NCBI GenBank assembly: GCA_911728435.2
Contig: OU452200.1
Coordinates: forward strand, 1,612,001 to 1,676,000
Length of the DNA stretch: 64,000 bases
Origin: Apoderus coryli
Lineage: Eukaryota > Arthropoda > Insecta > Coleoptera > Attelabidae
Direction of reading: 5' to 3'
The notes under the pieces are model-generated. The model had not been told where the DNA came from and searched no databases. It saw only the letters and a program-made list of their open reading frames with translations. The translations under genes and the position numbers were made by a program. This document shows, in pieces, positions 53,710 to 64,000 of this stretch. Position 1 is the stretch's first letter. Each line of letters begins with the position of its first letter.

Positions 53710-55222
53710 GATTTTTGCCGACAATGTCAAAGGTGCTTGAGAAGGTAATTGAATTGCAGATGGTGGAGTTCCTTAATTCAAGAAATCTTATGCCGGACAA
53801 TCAGTCGGGATTTCGGCGCGGTTACAGTTGTACCTCAGCACTTTCGAAAATTACCGATGATATTATCAGGGCTAATGATAGCAGCAAAGCCACGGTCCTA
53901 ATACTTCTCGACTACAGCAAAGCATTTGACATGTTGAATCATGAAATATTGTTGGCAATTCTCGATTGTATGGGTTTTATGGCTCTAATTAGATCTTTTC
54001 TAACTAAACGAGTGCAATGTGTGGAAGTAGATGGACATATGTTTGGCATCAGGTCTATTGTGTCGGGTGTTCCGCAGGGTAGCATACTGGGCCCTCTGCT
54101 GTTTACACTGTATACGTCTGCCTTCGCGAAATCGCTTAAACACTGTCAACATCACATGTATGCTGATGATACCCAGCTATATTATTCGTTTCTTCCGGCT
54201 GAGGTCGCGGTTGCAAATTTATTAATAAATGATGATCTGAGTTCTCTGCTAAAAACTTCAACTGATTATCAACTCAAATTAAATCCGAAGAAATCTGTGT
54301 CGTTAATGTTTAGTGGAGAGCATGTCAGAGTGAATCTTCGGGAGAGTTTGAATATTAAGATTGGATGTGATGATATTGACTTCCGGGACTATGCTAAAAA
54401 CTTGGGGCTTGTAATGGATTACCGACTGGGCTTTAAGGAGCATCTAACGTCCAAATTACGCGTAGCATATGGTGCATTAAAACAAATATAGCCGCATAGG
54501 CAGTGTCTTACCCGTGAGACGAAAAATATGTTATGTAGGACGTTGGTGTTATGTCATCTGAACTACTGTGATGTTGTTTACGGTCCTTGTTTTGATGGTG
54601 TTGATGCAAGGCGTACTCAAAAATTACAGAATGCCTGCTTGAGATTTATCTATAGTGTAAGAGAGCGTCAGAGAATCTCAAATAAGTTAAAAGAGGCTAA
54701 ATGGTTAAATATGTACGAGTATAACTGTCGCATACTGCATTCGGTTCTATTTTTTTACAAACTCTTGAAGTCGGGAACACCACCGTACCTGCTCGACAGG
54801 GTTGTTTTTCGAACGGACGTTCACAACCTAAATATTAGGCGTGAAAGTTTAATCACTATACCCGCACATAGGAAGGCTATTTTTAAACGATCTTTTTCAT
54901 ACAATATAGCTTCGGTGATTAATAGGTTTACGATTATGGATTTTTCGGCATCATATAAAACCATTAAAAAAATAATAGAAACATGTTTGTTGCAGCATCA
55001 ATGAGAGGTTTGGTTTGCGTGACTTCTGATGTTGAATTAATTGGTTATGAATGAATAGGGCATGTTTGTATATTTAAGTTAATACTCAATGTCAAATAAT
55101 TATTTTTGTGTTTTTAATTTGTTTAATTATTATTTCTGTACAAGGTACAACAGCACTTGACACTTGTCAAGAAGCTGCAAATACTACCTTACCTAATAAA
55201 CGATATAATAATAATAATAATA
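53710..55222 (+). mobile_element. Non-LTR retrotransposon, best-preserved RT, one stop codon
   Basis: Frames 53715-54491 and 54528-55004 share one register, separated by a single TAG at 54489-54491. Motifs in order: MPTMSKVLEKVI, NQSGFRRGYSCTSALSKI, LILLDYSKAFDMLNHEILL (motif A), SGVPQGSILGPLLFTLYTS (motif B), HHMYADDTQLYYSF (motif C, intact), LKLNPKKSVSLMFS, YAKNLGLVMDYRLGFKEHL, LNYCDVVYGPCF, RTQKLQNACLRFIYSVRE and FKRSFSYNI. Stop at 55002-55004. The 3' UTR of about 190 bp has AATAAACGATA followed by (TAA)n at 55204-55222. 5'-truncated at motif 2, with no endonuclease. All three catalytic residues are present. This copy is likely the youngest LINE in the window. Confidence 0.92.
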
Positions 55223-56025
55223 GTATAAGTGACACCCACAATGTAAGTCACAGATGAGGGTCGCTTTCTAGGCTTTGTCTTCTCCGATTAAATTCACTTG
55301 GGCATTTTAGAACAGCGGAATCTTGACAAACAGCCACCACCTCTTCGTAGATTATTTGTTGGGTTTTGTTGTTGTATTCTACGGAATTTTATCACATTTG
55401 TATGCTATCGGTTTATTAATTTAAAAGTGTTGAGTGCTTGGGAAAGAGAGATCAGTCCAATCCAAATTATCCGAAGAATTTTGATTAATTTCGTGAACCT
55501 TCAATAATGATTTTACCATTGCGTAAGAAAATGACCTACGCCTGTGTTCTCTCAGAAAATGAAAAAGAATTAGTAGCTTCTGTATCGTAATTATCGACAC
55601 ATTAGGCCGCTTGCCCCCATCATTATCTTCAAGAGTTTTAATGATCCAATTAGGGCGATTTTAGTTTAATGATACCATCGGACTACATTATACGATCTCT
55701 TCTCTGCTATGGTTTATATTTTAGGAGATTATACTCTACCTAGTTAATTTACTCTTCCAATAATTTTCGACGGAGTTACCGTTAATAATATACAAAATAG
55801 ATCGATATAATCCTCTAATACGCTTAAGTAATGTGTTTTTAAATGTGATTGATATACCTTAAAGGGACTCCTTATTATATACAAACTTGAAGACAAATGC
55901 TGACACATGCCCTTAGTTGCTTTGGTTGAGTTTTTCTTAAACAAAAATGGGAAATTATAGTGGGAAAGTTTATACAAAAATTCATGTTTTGTCTCGCCGT
56001 TTTTATCTGAAACATTTTTGGACAC
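55223..56025. other. No gene recognised
   Basis: Spacer between the LINE and the fold-back at 56026; no motif seen. Confidence 0.35.
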
Positions 56026-56324
56026 TGGAATGTAGCTGCCCTCTTGGACAACAGGTTTGACCTATAGTTGATTTTAAGCAATTGGTAAGAAAGAAATGTT
56101 TTTTTGTTCATTTTTGCAGCAATCTCGGGAGTGAACGAATGAAAGTAGAAATTATTATAGGCATAACTAAATGGCTAAGAAAAGATCATTATCCAATAAT
56201 TTCTACTTTTATTCGTCCACTCCACAAACATTACTTTCTTTTTACCCCTGTATATCACATAACAACCAATTGCTTAAAATCAACTATAGGTCGAACCTGT
56301 TCTCCAAGACTGAAGCTACATTTC
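56026..56324. mobile_element. Fold-back (palindromic) MITE of about 300 bp
   Basis: The whole stretch pairs with itself about a centre near 56175. Outer arms: GAATGTAGCT...GACCTATAGTTGATTTTAAG on the left against CTTAAAATCAACTATAGGTC...GAAGCTACATTTC on the right. Inner arms: GGAGTGAACGAATGAAAGTA against TACTTTTATTCGTCCACTCC and GTAGAAATTATT against AATAATTTCTAC. No coding capacity. Confidence 0.75.
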
Positions 56325-56368
56325 TAAAAAAAAATCATCTCAATATGTTTGTCTTTGGCTTCAATATA
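56325..56368. other. Junction between fold-back and LINE
   Basis: About 40 bp, ending in the T run (56370-56379) that is the minus-strand poly(A) of the next element. Confidence 0.4.
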
Positions 56369-58105
56369 TTTTTTTTTTGAAAGGGTCCGTACGACTTAAG
56401 TCCCCGGTTTCACTGCAGCCTCATGGGCTTATTGTGAAAAATCCCCGTATATTATGCCACCCAATCCAGCAGCCCTGTACCCTCCACTAACTTGTGGAGT
56501 TCAGTTATGTGTTGAGTGGCTGGCGCAATCAGGGAATGCCCAAAAAGAGCGTGTCGTCTTCGTTGTAGAACTACACACTCACATACTACATGGTAAGCTG
56601 TTTCAACTGCCCCATTACACAATCTGCATTGCAGATCCCCATTGTACAGCCCCATCTTATTTAGGTGGTCTCTCAGAGCGCAATGCCCAGTAAGGAGTCC
56701 CATTGTTATTCGCATCTGACTGCTGCTTAATGATAGCAGTTTTTCAGTGCGTTTTGTTGCGGCACCAGGTATAAACCCATGCTCCTGCTTGGGAATATGT
56801 TCCCAATATCTCTGGTGCTCGCTTTTGGCCCAGCACTTGAGGAGGTCCCTCGCCGTTCTTTTAGACAAGCCCAGCGCAGGTTCCGTGCCAGTATATGTGG
56901 TTTCAGAGGCTTGTCTAGCCAGCCAATCCGCTCTCTCGTTGCCTTCTATACCCGAGTGCCCCGGGACCCACACTAGATTAACCCTGTTGTGGTCCGCCAA
57001 GGCCCTAAGTTCTGTTTGGCATTCCCATACCAGTTTGGTTGTAACCTTGGGCCTTTAAGGCCGCCTGGCTATCTGAACAGATATTGATTCGCTTGTTTGT
57101 ATAAGCCCTCAATCTGTTTAGTTTTGCACATTGCAGAATTGCAAACACTTCCGCTTGAAATACGGATGTGTTTTTCCCCAGTGAGAATCTTAGATTCGTG
57201 GTCCTTGTCTCACTGTATATTCCTGCACCACTTCCACTTTCAGTTTTTGACCCGTCTGTAAACCAGGTTATCCCTCTCAGTGTCCGTATGCAGTCTTTAT
57301 CAAGAACTTCGCGGTCCACAATATGCACTTCGAAGTTTATGTCAAATTCAAATTTTGGTATGATGTGGTCCATGGGCATGTCTAGGATGCCATCCTCAAT
57401 ACATACGACAATTTTGGTATGTCCCCGATAAGTGGGTACAGTTCCTACCAACCCTCGCAGTCTAATGAATGCTTCATTGTCCAGAACTCTTAGCAACTCG
57501 TCTATAACAAGGTTCCACATCAGAGGAGATAGTACTCCCCCTGCGAGCACCCTCGTACAGGCTTAGCTATTATTGTATCCCCCATTACTGAGGTACATAC
57601 CATTCTTCCTTTAAGCATGCAGTTTATCCACCTGCAGCAAGTCGCATTGATGCCTCGTTGCCTCAGTGCTCCTAGGATTGAGTTCGTTAAAACCTTATCG
57701 AAGGCTCCCTGTATGTCCAGGAAGGTTGCAAGTAGAACCTCCAGGGCGTATTCCGCCTTACTACCTAATTGATGCAGCGCTGTCTCAGTCGACATGCCGC
57801 ATCTAAACGCATATTGGTTTGGGTGTAATGGCACCATCTCCCGAATATGTCTATCTATTATTTTTTCCACCGTCTTTAGCAAGAAAGACGTTAGACTTAT
57901 TGGTCGCATAGCCTTTGCCCCTTCCTGTCCGGATTTCCCAGGTTTGGGTATAAATGCTACTCTGCTTATCTGCCAACTTTTTGGCAGATATCCCAGTGCC
58001 AGACTGCCCCGGAATACCATACACAGGCTGCTAATCAGGGAGTCCCCTCCCTCCTGCAGCATTTTTGGATAAATGCCGTCAATTCCCGGCGATTTATATG
58101 GTTTA
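56369..58105 (-). mobile_element. I-like LINE with RNase H, lacking the RT active site
   Basis: On the minus strand from 58105: YKSPGIDGIYPKMLQEGGDS, WQISRVAFIPKPGK, MRPISLTSFLLKTVEKIIDR, ATFLDIQGAFDKVLTNSILG (motif A), RGCSQG then GGVLSPLMWNLVIDELL (motif B, frame change at about 57545). It then jumps from RLRGLVGTVPTYRGHT to a region just before RNase H, so YADD and the thumb are deleted. RNase H follows: ITWFTDGSKTESGSGAGIYS, VFQAEVFAILQCAKL and ICSDSQAALKA, a break near 57010, then LVWVPGHSGIEGNERADWLA, and a Cys-rich end (CRLCNGAVETAYHVVCEC), stop at 56452. The 3' end has poly(A). All RNase H residues are intact. Confidence 0.9.
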
Positions 58106-58119
58106 AATCGATGTTAAAT

Positions 58120-58990
58120 TTAGAGTAACTTTGAGGCCTTTGAAAAAAAAAAATCAAAATGATGAATTTTATATTGTTTATATATATTATATTCAGGTTT
58201 TAAAACGATATTGGCAAACAAAAATAATAAGGATGATCCTGCAGGATATGGTATCACTAGGAAAATAACAACCTTTATAAAAACATGATAAAAAAATATG
58301 ACAACGATCAACGATCTTTGTAACCCATCGGAATTGAAATAATTGTCGAAAAAAAGTTTATGTTGCTTTCCTACTAAAATTCTACTAAGGTCCTTTACGA
58401 CCCGTAGCCCCAAATTTTGTTCAGGTAGTCTGGCCAATCTTTCCGGTTATATTTGAAAATCACACATGAAACCAGTTGAGTCGCATATAATCCAGACTTT
58501 ATATTCCTTCTTGGTCGGTTTGTTTGGCATATATTGACGAATAGAACTTCGTCCTTTGAATCATTGATTGATATTCATGTGGATTTAGGGCGGAAAGAAA
58601 TGTTTCCAGAACTTTAGATAAAAGGGGTCGAATTTTATGGAGCTCTTCCCGGTTGCATTGAATTGTCGTTGAGATGGATGTAGCTTAGAATCACGAGAAT
58701 CTATAGCAGCAGAGATAGCAGCACTAATAAAATTATCCCAGTGTTCGTCTCTGGCTGACCAATAGTTGACTCCTAAAAATATTTTTATTTCTTCTTCCCT
58801 CGTTGCAGTAAAATTAGCTCCACCAACATATTCTTGAAGATAGTACAAGTTTGTTTGGAATATAAAATCCCAGGTTAGATTTTCCGGAAAAAGAGTCAGA
58901 GTTTCTACAGTCTTAGGAAGGTGATTTCCAAGAAAGTATTTGTTTTTGTGACCTAATTTTCATTGCTGGTCCAAACAACAGACTGATCGG
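58120..58990 (-). pseudogene. piggyBac-type transposase pseudogene
   Basis: The minus strand near 58900-58850 reads LTLFPENLTWDFIFQTN, then LYYLQEYVGGANFTATREEE, KIFLGVNYWSARDEHWDNFI and HPSQRQFNATGKSSIKFDPF, with a break near 58585. It goes on FKGRSSIRQYMPNKPTKKEY, KVWIICDSTGFMCDFQIY, LARLPEQNLGLRVVKDLSRI and LVGKQHKLFFDNYFNSDGLQ (the FFDNYF block around a catalytic Asp). After QRSL the protein becomes AT-rich junk, so the C-terminal zinc finger is missing. The order is that of PGBD transposases. Several frame breaks. Confidence 0.85.
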
Positions 58991-59059
58991 TCCGAAATTG
59001 AATTCAATTCAATAGAATTTTGAATTTTAGAGATTTCAGTTAAATCGTTCTCTTCGAGT

Positions 59060-59480
59060 ATAGTATACCACTTTTATAGTACGATTTCTCTTTCTCGTCA
59101 AAATAGGCCTCGGTTTCAGCGATTATTTCATAATTGGACTTAAGAAAGCATTCTCTTGAGATCTAAAAACAGGAAAAGGTCGCTGAGGGCTAAATCTTGA
59201 GAATACGGTGGGTGGGTAAGCAATTCAAAGCCCATTCATTCAATTTTGACATAGGTTTCATCGATTTTCGTGAAACAGTACTTTTTTCTTTTGCAAATAT
59301 GGCTGTTTCGTTGCGATTTCAGCCTTCAATCGATCTAAAAGTGCACAGTAATAGTCGCTGTTGATGGTGGTTCCTTTTTGATTGCTTTGGATTCGGGTTG
59401 TCCATTGCTGTCCACTCCGCTGATAGTCTTTTGGATTCTGGTTACATATCGACGATAGAATTCCATTTTATTGCGGTTTA
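59060..59480 (-). pseudogene. mariner transposase remnant (mellifera-like)
   Basis: The minus strand reads QSNQKGTTINSDYYCALLDR, LKAEIATKRPYLQKKKVLFH then ENR (the HQDN block degraded, second Asp lost), and GLELLTHPPYSQDLALSDLF, LFLDLKRMLSKSNYEII (third Asp region). The wording follows the mellifera-type mariners. Third subfamily of mariner in the window. Confidence 0.65.
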
Positions 59481-59489
59481 ACAGCGCCT

Positions 59490-60700
59490 AACGCTCCTCT
59501 GACGCAATAATTCGTTGTTGTTTTTGGTCGGAATTTTTTTTGTATCTCTTCAGCATCTAGCTGACTGATGTAACTCCGGATACGAGGGGAAGTTTTTACC
59601 ATGCCACTTAGACCCAAATTGAGGTAAAACTTGGTATGGAATCAAAAATGCTCCTTCGTATGAGGCATTTAATTAGAAATATTTGTTAAAAACAGGACCA
59701 CCATGTGTATTTTTTTCGGACAAGTTTAAAAAAAAAGCTGGCATGAAAATAAGTAAATATGTGAAATTTAAACATGAGCTTTTTCTCACAATACAATTTT
59801 GTCGCCTCTGCTACAAGCCGTCAGAGCTCAAAAACTCTTTTTTTTTAAACTGGATGACCGAGTTTATCTCTGAATAATTCAAAGACACGTATTTACAACA
59901 AGCCACCATATACACATACTTCTTCTATGTATAGAAAGAAGGCAGACCTCACACGCGGTCATCTCATAACGTGAGATATATTGCCGTTTCCCATGGCCCA
60001 ATATCGATCGGGTGATGAAAAACAGCTGTTTTGTCCGGTTGGATTTTAGGAAAACCAAAATATGCAATTTTTTTGCTTGCACTCTGTTACATTCCTTAGC
60101 GAATGCGGAAGCCATTTAAGGTTGTATCGTCTTTTTTTTTTCTTGTATTGCAATCTTCCGGATGACTGAATCTGCTTCTAATTAATATCGTTATGTGTCG
60201 AAATTTTACAGTTGTCAATCAACCAGTGATGTTAAAATGTGCATTACCAAAAAAGTGCGTTGGATATATTTTATGTGAAAAATTATTAATAATACAGTAG
60301 TCACCTAATTAGGACGGTTCTCAATGTTTATGATGTATTAAGACATCTGTCATCCAATTATCTTTGAATGAATTGATATGGAATATGGAAAGGAGCTAGA
60401 TTATTTTATTTTTAGGAAGTGATCCTTAAAAGTAGTTACGGTTTAATTATTTTTAATTGTTAACCTACTAACTTACAAGTTACTAAGTTGTGATTATATA
60501 ATTGAATCAGTATAAAAAGTGGTTATTAATTCTTAACGAGGGAGCCTTTTTTGTGGGTAGGCTTTTTATGGCATTCTCCATAATTGAACTGGCAAGTAGA
60601 TAAAAGAGAAAGTTAGCAAAATATCATCGCAAAAGACTCCCAACAACTTTTTGAAACTTATTTATTCCTAAAAAAATTTATACTTCATTTTCTATTAAGT
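59490..60700. other. No gene recognised
   Basis: The frames 59683-59877 (+) and 59879-60115 (-) have no motif I recognise. AT-rich. Confidence 0.3.
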
Positions 60701-60717
60701 GTATTCATTGTATCTTA

Positions 60718-61669
60718 GGACAAACGTAGAGCAACAAAGTACTTTTATATCTTTGAATTTGAAAAACTAATTAAATATTATTGTAATCCCCAGTTAATTT
60801 TAATGAAATATTATCCCAAATATTAGTAATATTTCACAATAGTTTGGTACACTTTAAACGAAATGCAGGTACAGAAATATTTTTAATTATAAAGATGGAC
60901 GAAATGAAGTGCGACAAAAGTAAAGCAACAAATTGTGTCCACAGTATTTTATTTTACATATTACGATAAAAAAACATTAAACACATTTAATAATTAAAAT
61001 AGCTAGAAGTATTATGTTAATAATTAATAGAATATCCATTATTATTTGCCATCAACGTCGCAGCATTGAAGCAATCAATTTTTGGACAGTATTTTCGGAA
61101 AGGTTTCTCCAAACTCCATTGATTCTTTTAAGGCGTCTGTCTGTCCTAGTTGTTGTTTTTCTCGAGCTTGCCGATTTCGGTATATTCTCTAAATGTCCCC
61201 CTTCATTGTAACTTGAAATTATTTTGGATACGCTCTCTCTTGGTAAAAACAAACCGTCTTGCAATTGGGCTTGTATTGTATCTTACAAGTGTGCAATCAC
61301 TACTTTCTGTTTTAAGTCTTTCAAGATTGGAATACCTCTTGGCATGATTAATCCAGCACAGAAATATTAATTAAACATAAAATAAACTCAGAAAAAATAT
61401 TTTAACCTTTACTGTCACTAAAACCTTTCTTTTTTAAGCAAATATTAAAATGTTGCTTTACTTTTGACGCATTACAATATTGCATTAAAAGTTTACGTCA
61501 ATATCAGTTCATTTGTTTTGATTGTTGGAAAAAGCTGTTGCCATCGATAATAGCAGCCTACGTTGATATTTAAGACACGACGGACGTATTTAAATACGAT
61601 ATCATGCATCTAATATTATAAAATCGAGATTTGTCTAATTTTTCGAAAGTGTTGCTCTACTTTTGTCCA
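60718..61669 (-). mobile_element. Tc1-like transposon remnant with IR/DR ends
   Basis: Four copies of GACAAAAGTARAGCAACA: outer left 60718-60736, inner left 60913-60930, inner right (inverted) 61451-61468, outer right (inverted) 61650-61669. The inner copies are about 180-200 bp inside the outer ones at both ends, the IR/DR layout of Tc1 elements such as Sleeping Beauty. The right outer end lies next to TATA. Between them the minus strand starts at 61344 with MPRGIPILKDLKQKVVIAHL, a stop, QLQDGLFLPRESVSKIISSY, NEGGHLENIPKSASSRKTTT, RTDRRLKRINGVWRNLSENT, a Tc1-type DNA-binding domain of about 100 codons. The DDE part is missing. An internally deleted element. Confidence 0.85.
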
Positions 61670-61689
61670 ATAGTGTATATTTTTTTAAT

Positions 61690-62250
61690 TTCCTGTTTTC
61701 TTCATGGTCATCGCAATCAAATTTCCTCCTATCAAAGCCACCATTCTTCACTCTCTTGATCAAATAAATCGCACTCACGAAAACTCTTTTTTTTTATATT
61801 ATTGAAATTTACTGTTATTTTTACTGACACCGGTAATATGAGCACGCGAGAGTCGTGAGCAACTACATAATATAAATTATAAAGTAATATGGCTAATTTC
61901 TACTCCTATACCTTTATTGAATTTATAATTTATTTTGAAGTGGAATGCAAGATATGAAATTAGGATTATTGTCATTAACTTCCTCGTAACGGAAACCGGA
62001 AATTTACGTACGTGTCTAAAGAGTGCGATTTTTTGATAGTTGAACAGTTGCTTGCTTTTAAATTGTCCCAGATTCATTGTTCAAATCCGAACTAACAACT
62101 TCTGAGGCTGGTTGAATTTGCACTCAACAAAGACTGGAGACAAGTCTCCTCAACATAATTTAATCGTCAAACTAGGAGAACTTGATTTTTCTGGGTTACA
62201 GTAAAATCTTTGACACTATCCTACTCTGAATGAATTAATCAAATCACCTA
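61690..62250. other. No gene recognised
   Basis: Spacer; no motif seen. Confidence 0.3.
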
Positions 62251-62484
62251 CTGGCATGAAATTGAATAAAAAATGACGACCATAGGCTGGTAAACAGGGG
62301 GGACCCTTGCCTTAATTATAACCTAACTTTTTTTTTCTTGTGAGTAATTCATTTTGTGGCAAATATGTGATAAAATAAAGTTTTCTACATAAAAAAGCAT
62401 ACTTGTTTTTTCTCGACAAACTTAAAGGTTTTCGAGAAATTCGAGTTTGAAAATTTTGGGACAAAACTGGTCCTTAGTACACAG
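62251..62484. mobile_element. Left half of a long-inverted-repeat element
   Basis: CTGGCATGAAATTGAATAAA, ACCATAGGCTGGTAAACAGG, CCTTGCCTTAATTATAACCT, TGTGATAAAATAAA and TTTTCGAGAAATTCGA are repeated in inverted order at 63431-63680, with few changes over about 210 bp. A LINE sits between the arms. Confidence 0.8.
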
Positions 62485-63430
62485 CATTAATAATAATAAC
62501 TTAACTTTATTGTCATAAAGAATTTATATTTTCTTGTAGACAAAGTCAAAATCATCACACAGAATGTGGACTTATCAATTAAAATAAAAACATGTTAAAT
62601 ACAATATATGAAGAAAAAAAAAACAATTTAAAATTAAAATATATACAATATAAAAACATAGTACATAATACACACAGAAAACAAGTCCTAGATACACACG
62701 CAGTTAAACATAATTGTGGTCACATCCAAAATAACAAAACACAAAAATACATACATATAAAAATATTTAATTATATAAAATAAATATATAATTCATGCTG
62801 CGGCACTCCAAAAGTAATGTCCAAATTATCAGACGAACTCCCTTGGAATCTAACCAGCTGTTTGCGGTTTGACAAGTAAGAACGGAACCACTCCAAAGCT
62901 GTTCCCCTAATGCCATAAAAATCTAGTTTCCGAAGTAAAATGGCATGATCTACACAATCGAATGCCTTGGAAAAATCACAAAACACCCCAGCAACAGACC
63001 TACTCTCATTAAGCTGTTTAGAGGTCTGAAAACCAAACTGCGCAGGAGTTATTATATTGTTAGTGCGTAGATAATCCTGAAGTCTTTTCTTGATAAGTTT
63101 CTCAATTATCTTGGAAAAAGTTGAAAGCAACGAAATAGGCCTGAAGTTCGATGAATTGTCTGGGTCGCCATTTTTATACAATGGAATGACAACAGCAGTT
63201 TTGAGACAAGCAGGAAATTCTGCCTCCAAGAATGACAAATTAATTGCATCTCTGAGCACTTTGAATGCCGACAATGACAGATAACCTCCAACGAAATACC
63301 ATCAAATCCACAAGAACTTTTGTTGTTGACCTCAAACAACTCCGACAGATCAACAGGCGACCTACAAACCTCCCCAGGCAACCCTTCAGTGTTAAGATAA
63401 CTCAAAGCATCCATCTTAGGCCTAATTGAC
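62485..63430 (-). mobile_element. Non-LTR retrotransposon, RT fingers to motif B, (TTA)n tail
   Basis: The minus strand from 63414 reads LSELFEVNNKSSCGFDGISL, then after a frame change MSAFKVLRDAINLSFLEAEF, VVIPLYKNGDPDNSSNFRPI, SLLSTFSKIIEKLIKKRLQD, FGFQTSKQLNESRSVAGVF and CDFSKAFDCVDHAILLRKLD (motif A). DITFGVPQ is the start of motif B, where the coding sequence jumps to AT-rich DNA, so YADD and the thumb are lost. A 3' region with AATAAAG and (TTA)n closes at about 62485. It lies inside the long-inverted-repeat element. Family as at 22649. Confidence 0.85.
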
Positions 63431-63680
63431 TTGAGAGTGAGATTTTTACCGATAAAGCAAATAAAATTTTGGAAAACTTTTCGTTAGCAAGCTGTATTTC
63501 AATAATCGAATTTCTCGGAAACTTTAAGTTTTTCGAGAAAAAAGTAGTATTTAGTTTATCACATTTTTGACACAAAATGAATTACAGTCACAAGAAAAAA
63601 AAGTTAGGTTATAATTAAGGCAAGGATCCCCCCTGTTTACCCGCCTATGGTCATCCTTTTTTATTCAATTTCATGCCAGT
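63431..63680. mobile_element. Right half of the long-inverted-repeat element
   Basis: Inverted copy of 62251-62484; outer end GACTGGCATGAAA (complement) near 63670-63680. Without the LINE the two halves would make an element of under 500 bp. Confidence 0.8.
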
Positions 63681-63870
63681 CTACGACATTTAACTAGGTA
63701 AATAAATATTTTACATTTGATTAAATTACTCGTTTCGAAAATATTTAAAAAAAAAATCGTCCTCAGGCAGTCATCTTTAACACCCTGTATCTTTGTAAAT
63801 AAGGATTTTTTGAAAAATTACAATTTGGGTTTTTTTCATTATTAGACGTCCCCAATTCGCTCACAAATTT
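63681..63870. other. Spacer; orphan repeat end
   Basis: AACACCCTGTATC at 63780-63792 has the form of a transposon end; no partner found. Confidence 0.3.
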
Positions 63871-63957
63871 TGACCACACTGTGATGATTTTTCCAGTGGT
63901 ACACCGCAGGGTAGTGTTTTGGGTCCATTATTATTTTCATTATTATACAGCATATTA
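63871..63957 (+). mobile_element. RT motif B scrap of a LINE
   Basis: The + strand reads DFSSGTPQGSVLGPLLFSLL, a complete RT motif B, and then AT-rich sequence. The fragment is under 100 bp and near the window edge. Confidence 0.65.
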
Positions 63958-64000
63958 TGTTAGTAGTCATTTAAAATCATATACAGTCAAAATTTAAAGT

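Noticed and set aside
13990..55222. Poly-Asn, poly-Tyr or poly-Leu stretches in frames crossing (TTA)n runs
   Set aside because: Translations of LINE tails or microsatellites.
1..64000. CRISPR arrays, operons, Shine-Dalgarno sites
   Set aside because: The window is eukaryotic; no regularly spaced identical repeats were seen.
1..64000. Endogenous retrovirus or other viral insertion
   Set aside because: All reverse transcriptases seen are of the non-LTR type; no protease, integrase, envelope or capsid-like protein and no long terminal repeats were found.

Overview
The window is nuclear DNA of an insect. The evidence is AT-rich sequence, spliced host exons, and a dense mix of insect-type transposons (mariner, Tc1-like, piggyBac-like, hAT-like, Crypton-like, many non-LTR retrotransposons). 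The order cannot be fixed from the sequence. No bacterial, organellar or viral genes were recognised.

Only one host gene is clear: the insect serum response factor (SRF, Drosophila blistered) on the + strand. Exon 15278-15703 carries the start codon, an N-terminal linker and the first half of the MADS box. Exon 49658-50134 carries the rest of the MADS/SRF dimerisation domain and a His/Pro/Ser-rich tail. Together they read 300 residues with a phase-0 junction inside the MADS box and an intron of about 34 kb. Two perfect CArG boxes (the SRF binding site) lie 19 bp apart about 650 bp upstream of the start codon, which suggests autoregulation. A GTAAGA donor inside the second exon suggests an alternative C-terminus. 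A fold-back hairpin lies in the likely 3' UTR.

Region by region. 1-14240: decayed transposons, namely LINE pieces at 216, 2415, 5107, 5766 and 12045, a Tc1-like element, and a mariner split by a LINE. 14240-15703: SRF promoter region and first coding exon. 15704-49657: the intron, which holds an unidentified broken coding region (16481-17160), at least fifteen LINE fragments, two Crypton-like tyrosine-recombinase copies (21225 and 30277), rosa-type and DD34D mariners, an R1-like LINE tail with a clear target-site duplication, a tRNA-derived SINE, hAT pieces and several inverted-repeat elements. 49658-50630: last SRF exon and 3' end. 50630-64000: more transposons, namely a rosa-type mariner piece, two long-inverted-repeat elements, the best-preserved LINE (53710-55222), an RNase-H-bearing LINE with an internal deletion, piggyBac and mariner remnants, a Tc1-like element with IR/DR ends, and a LINE inside a long-inverted-repeat element.

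No transposon here has an intact transposase or reverse transcriptase frame. They are described as remnants. Non-LTR families were assigned from motifs alone and could change with a profile search.
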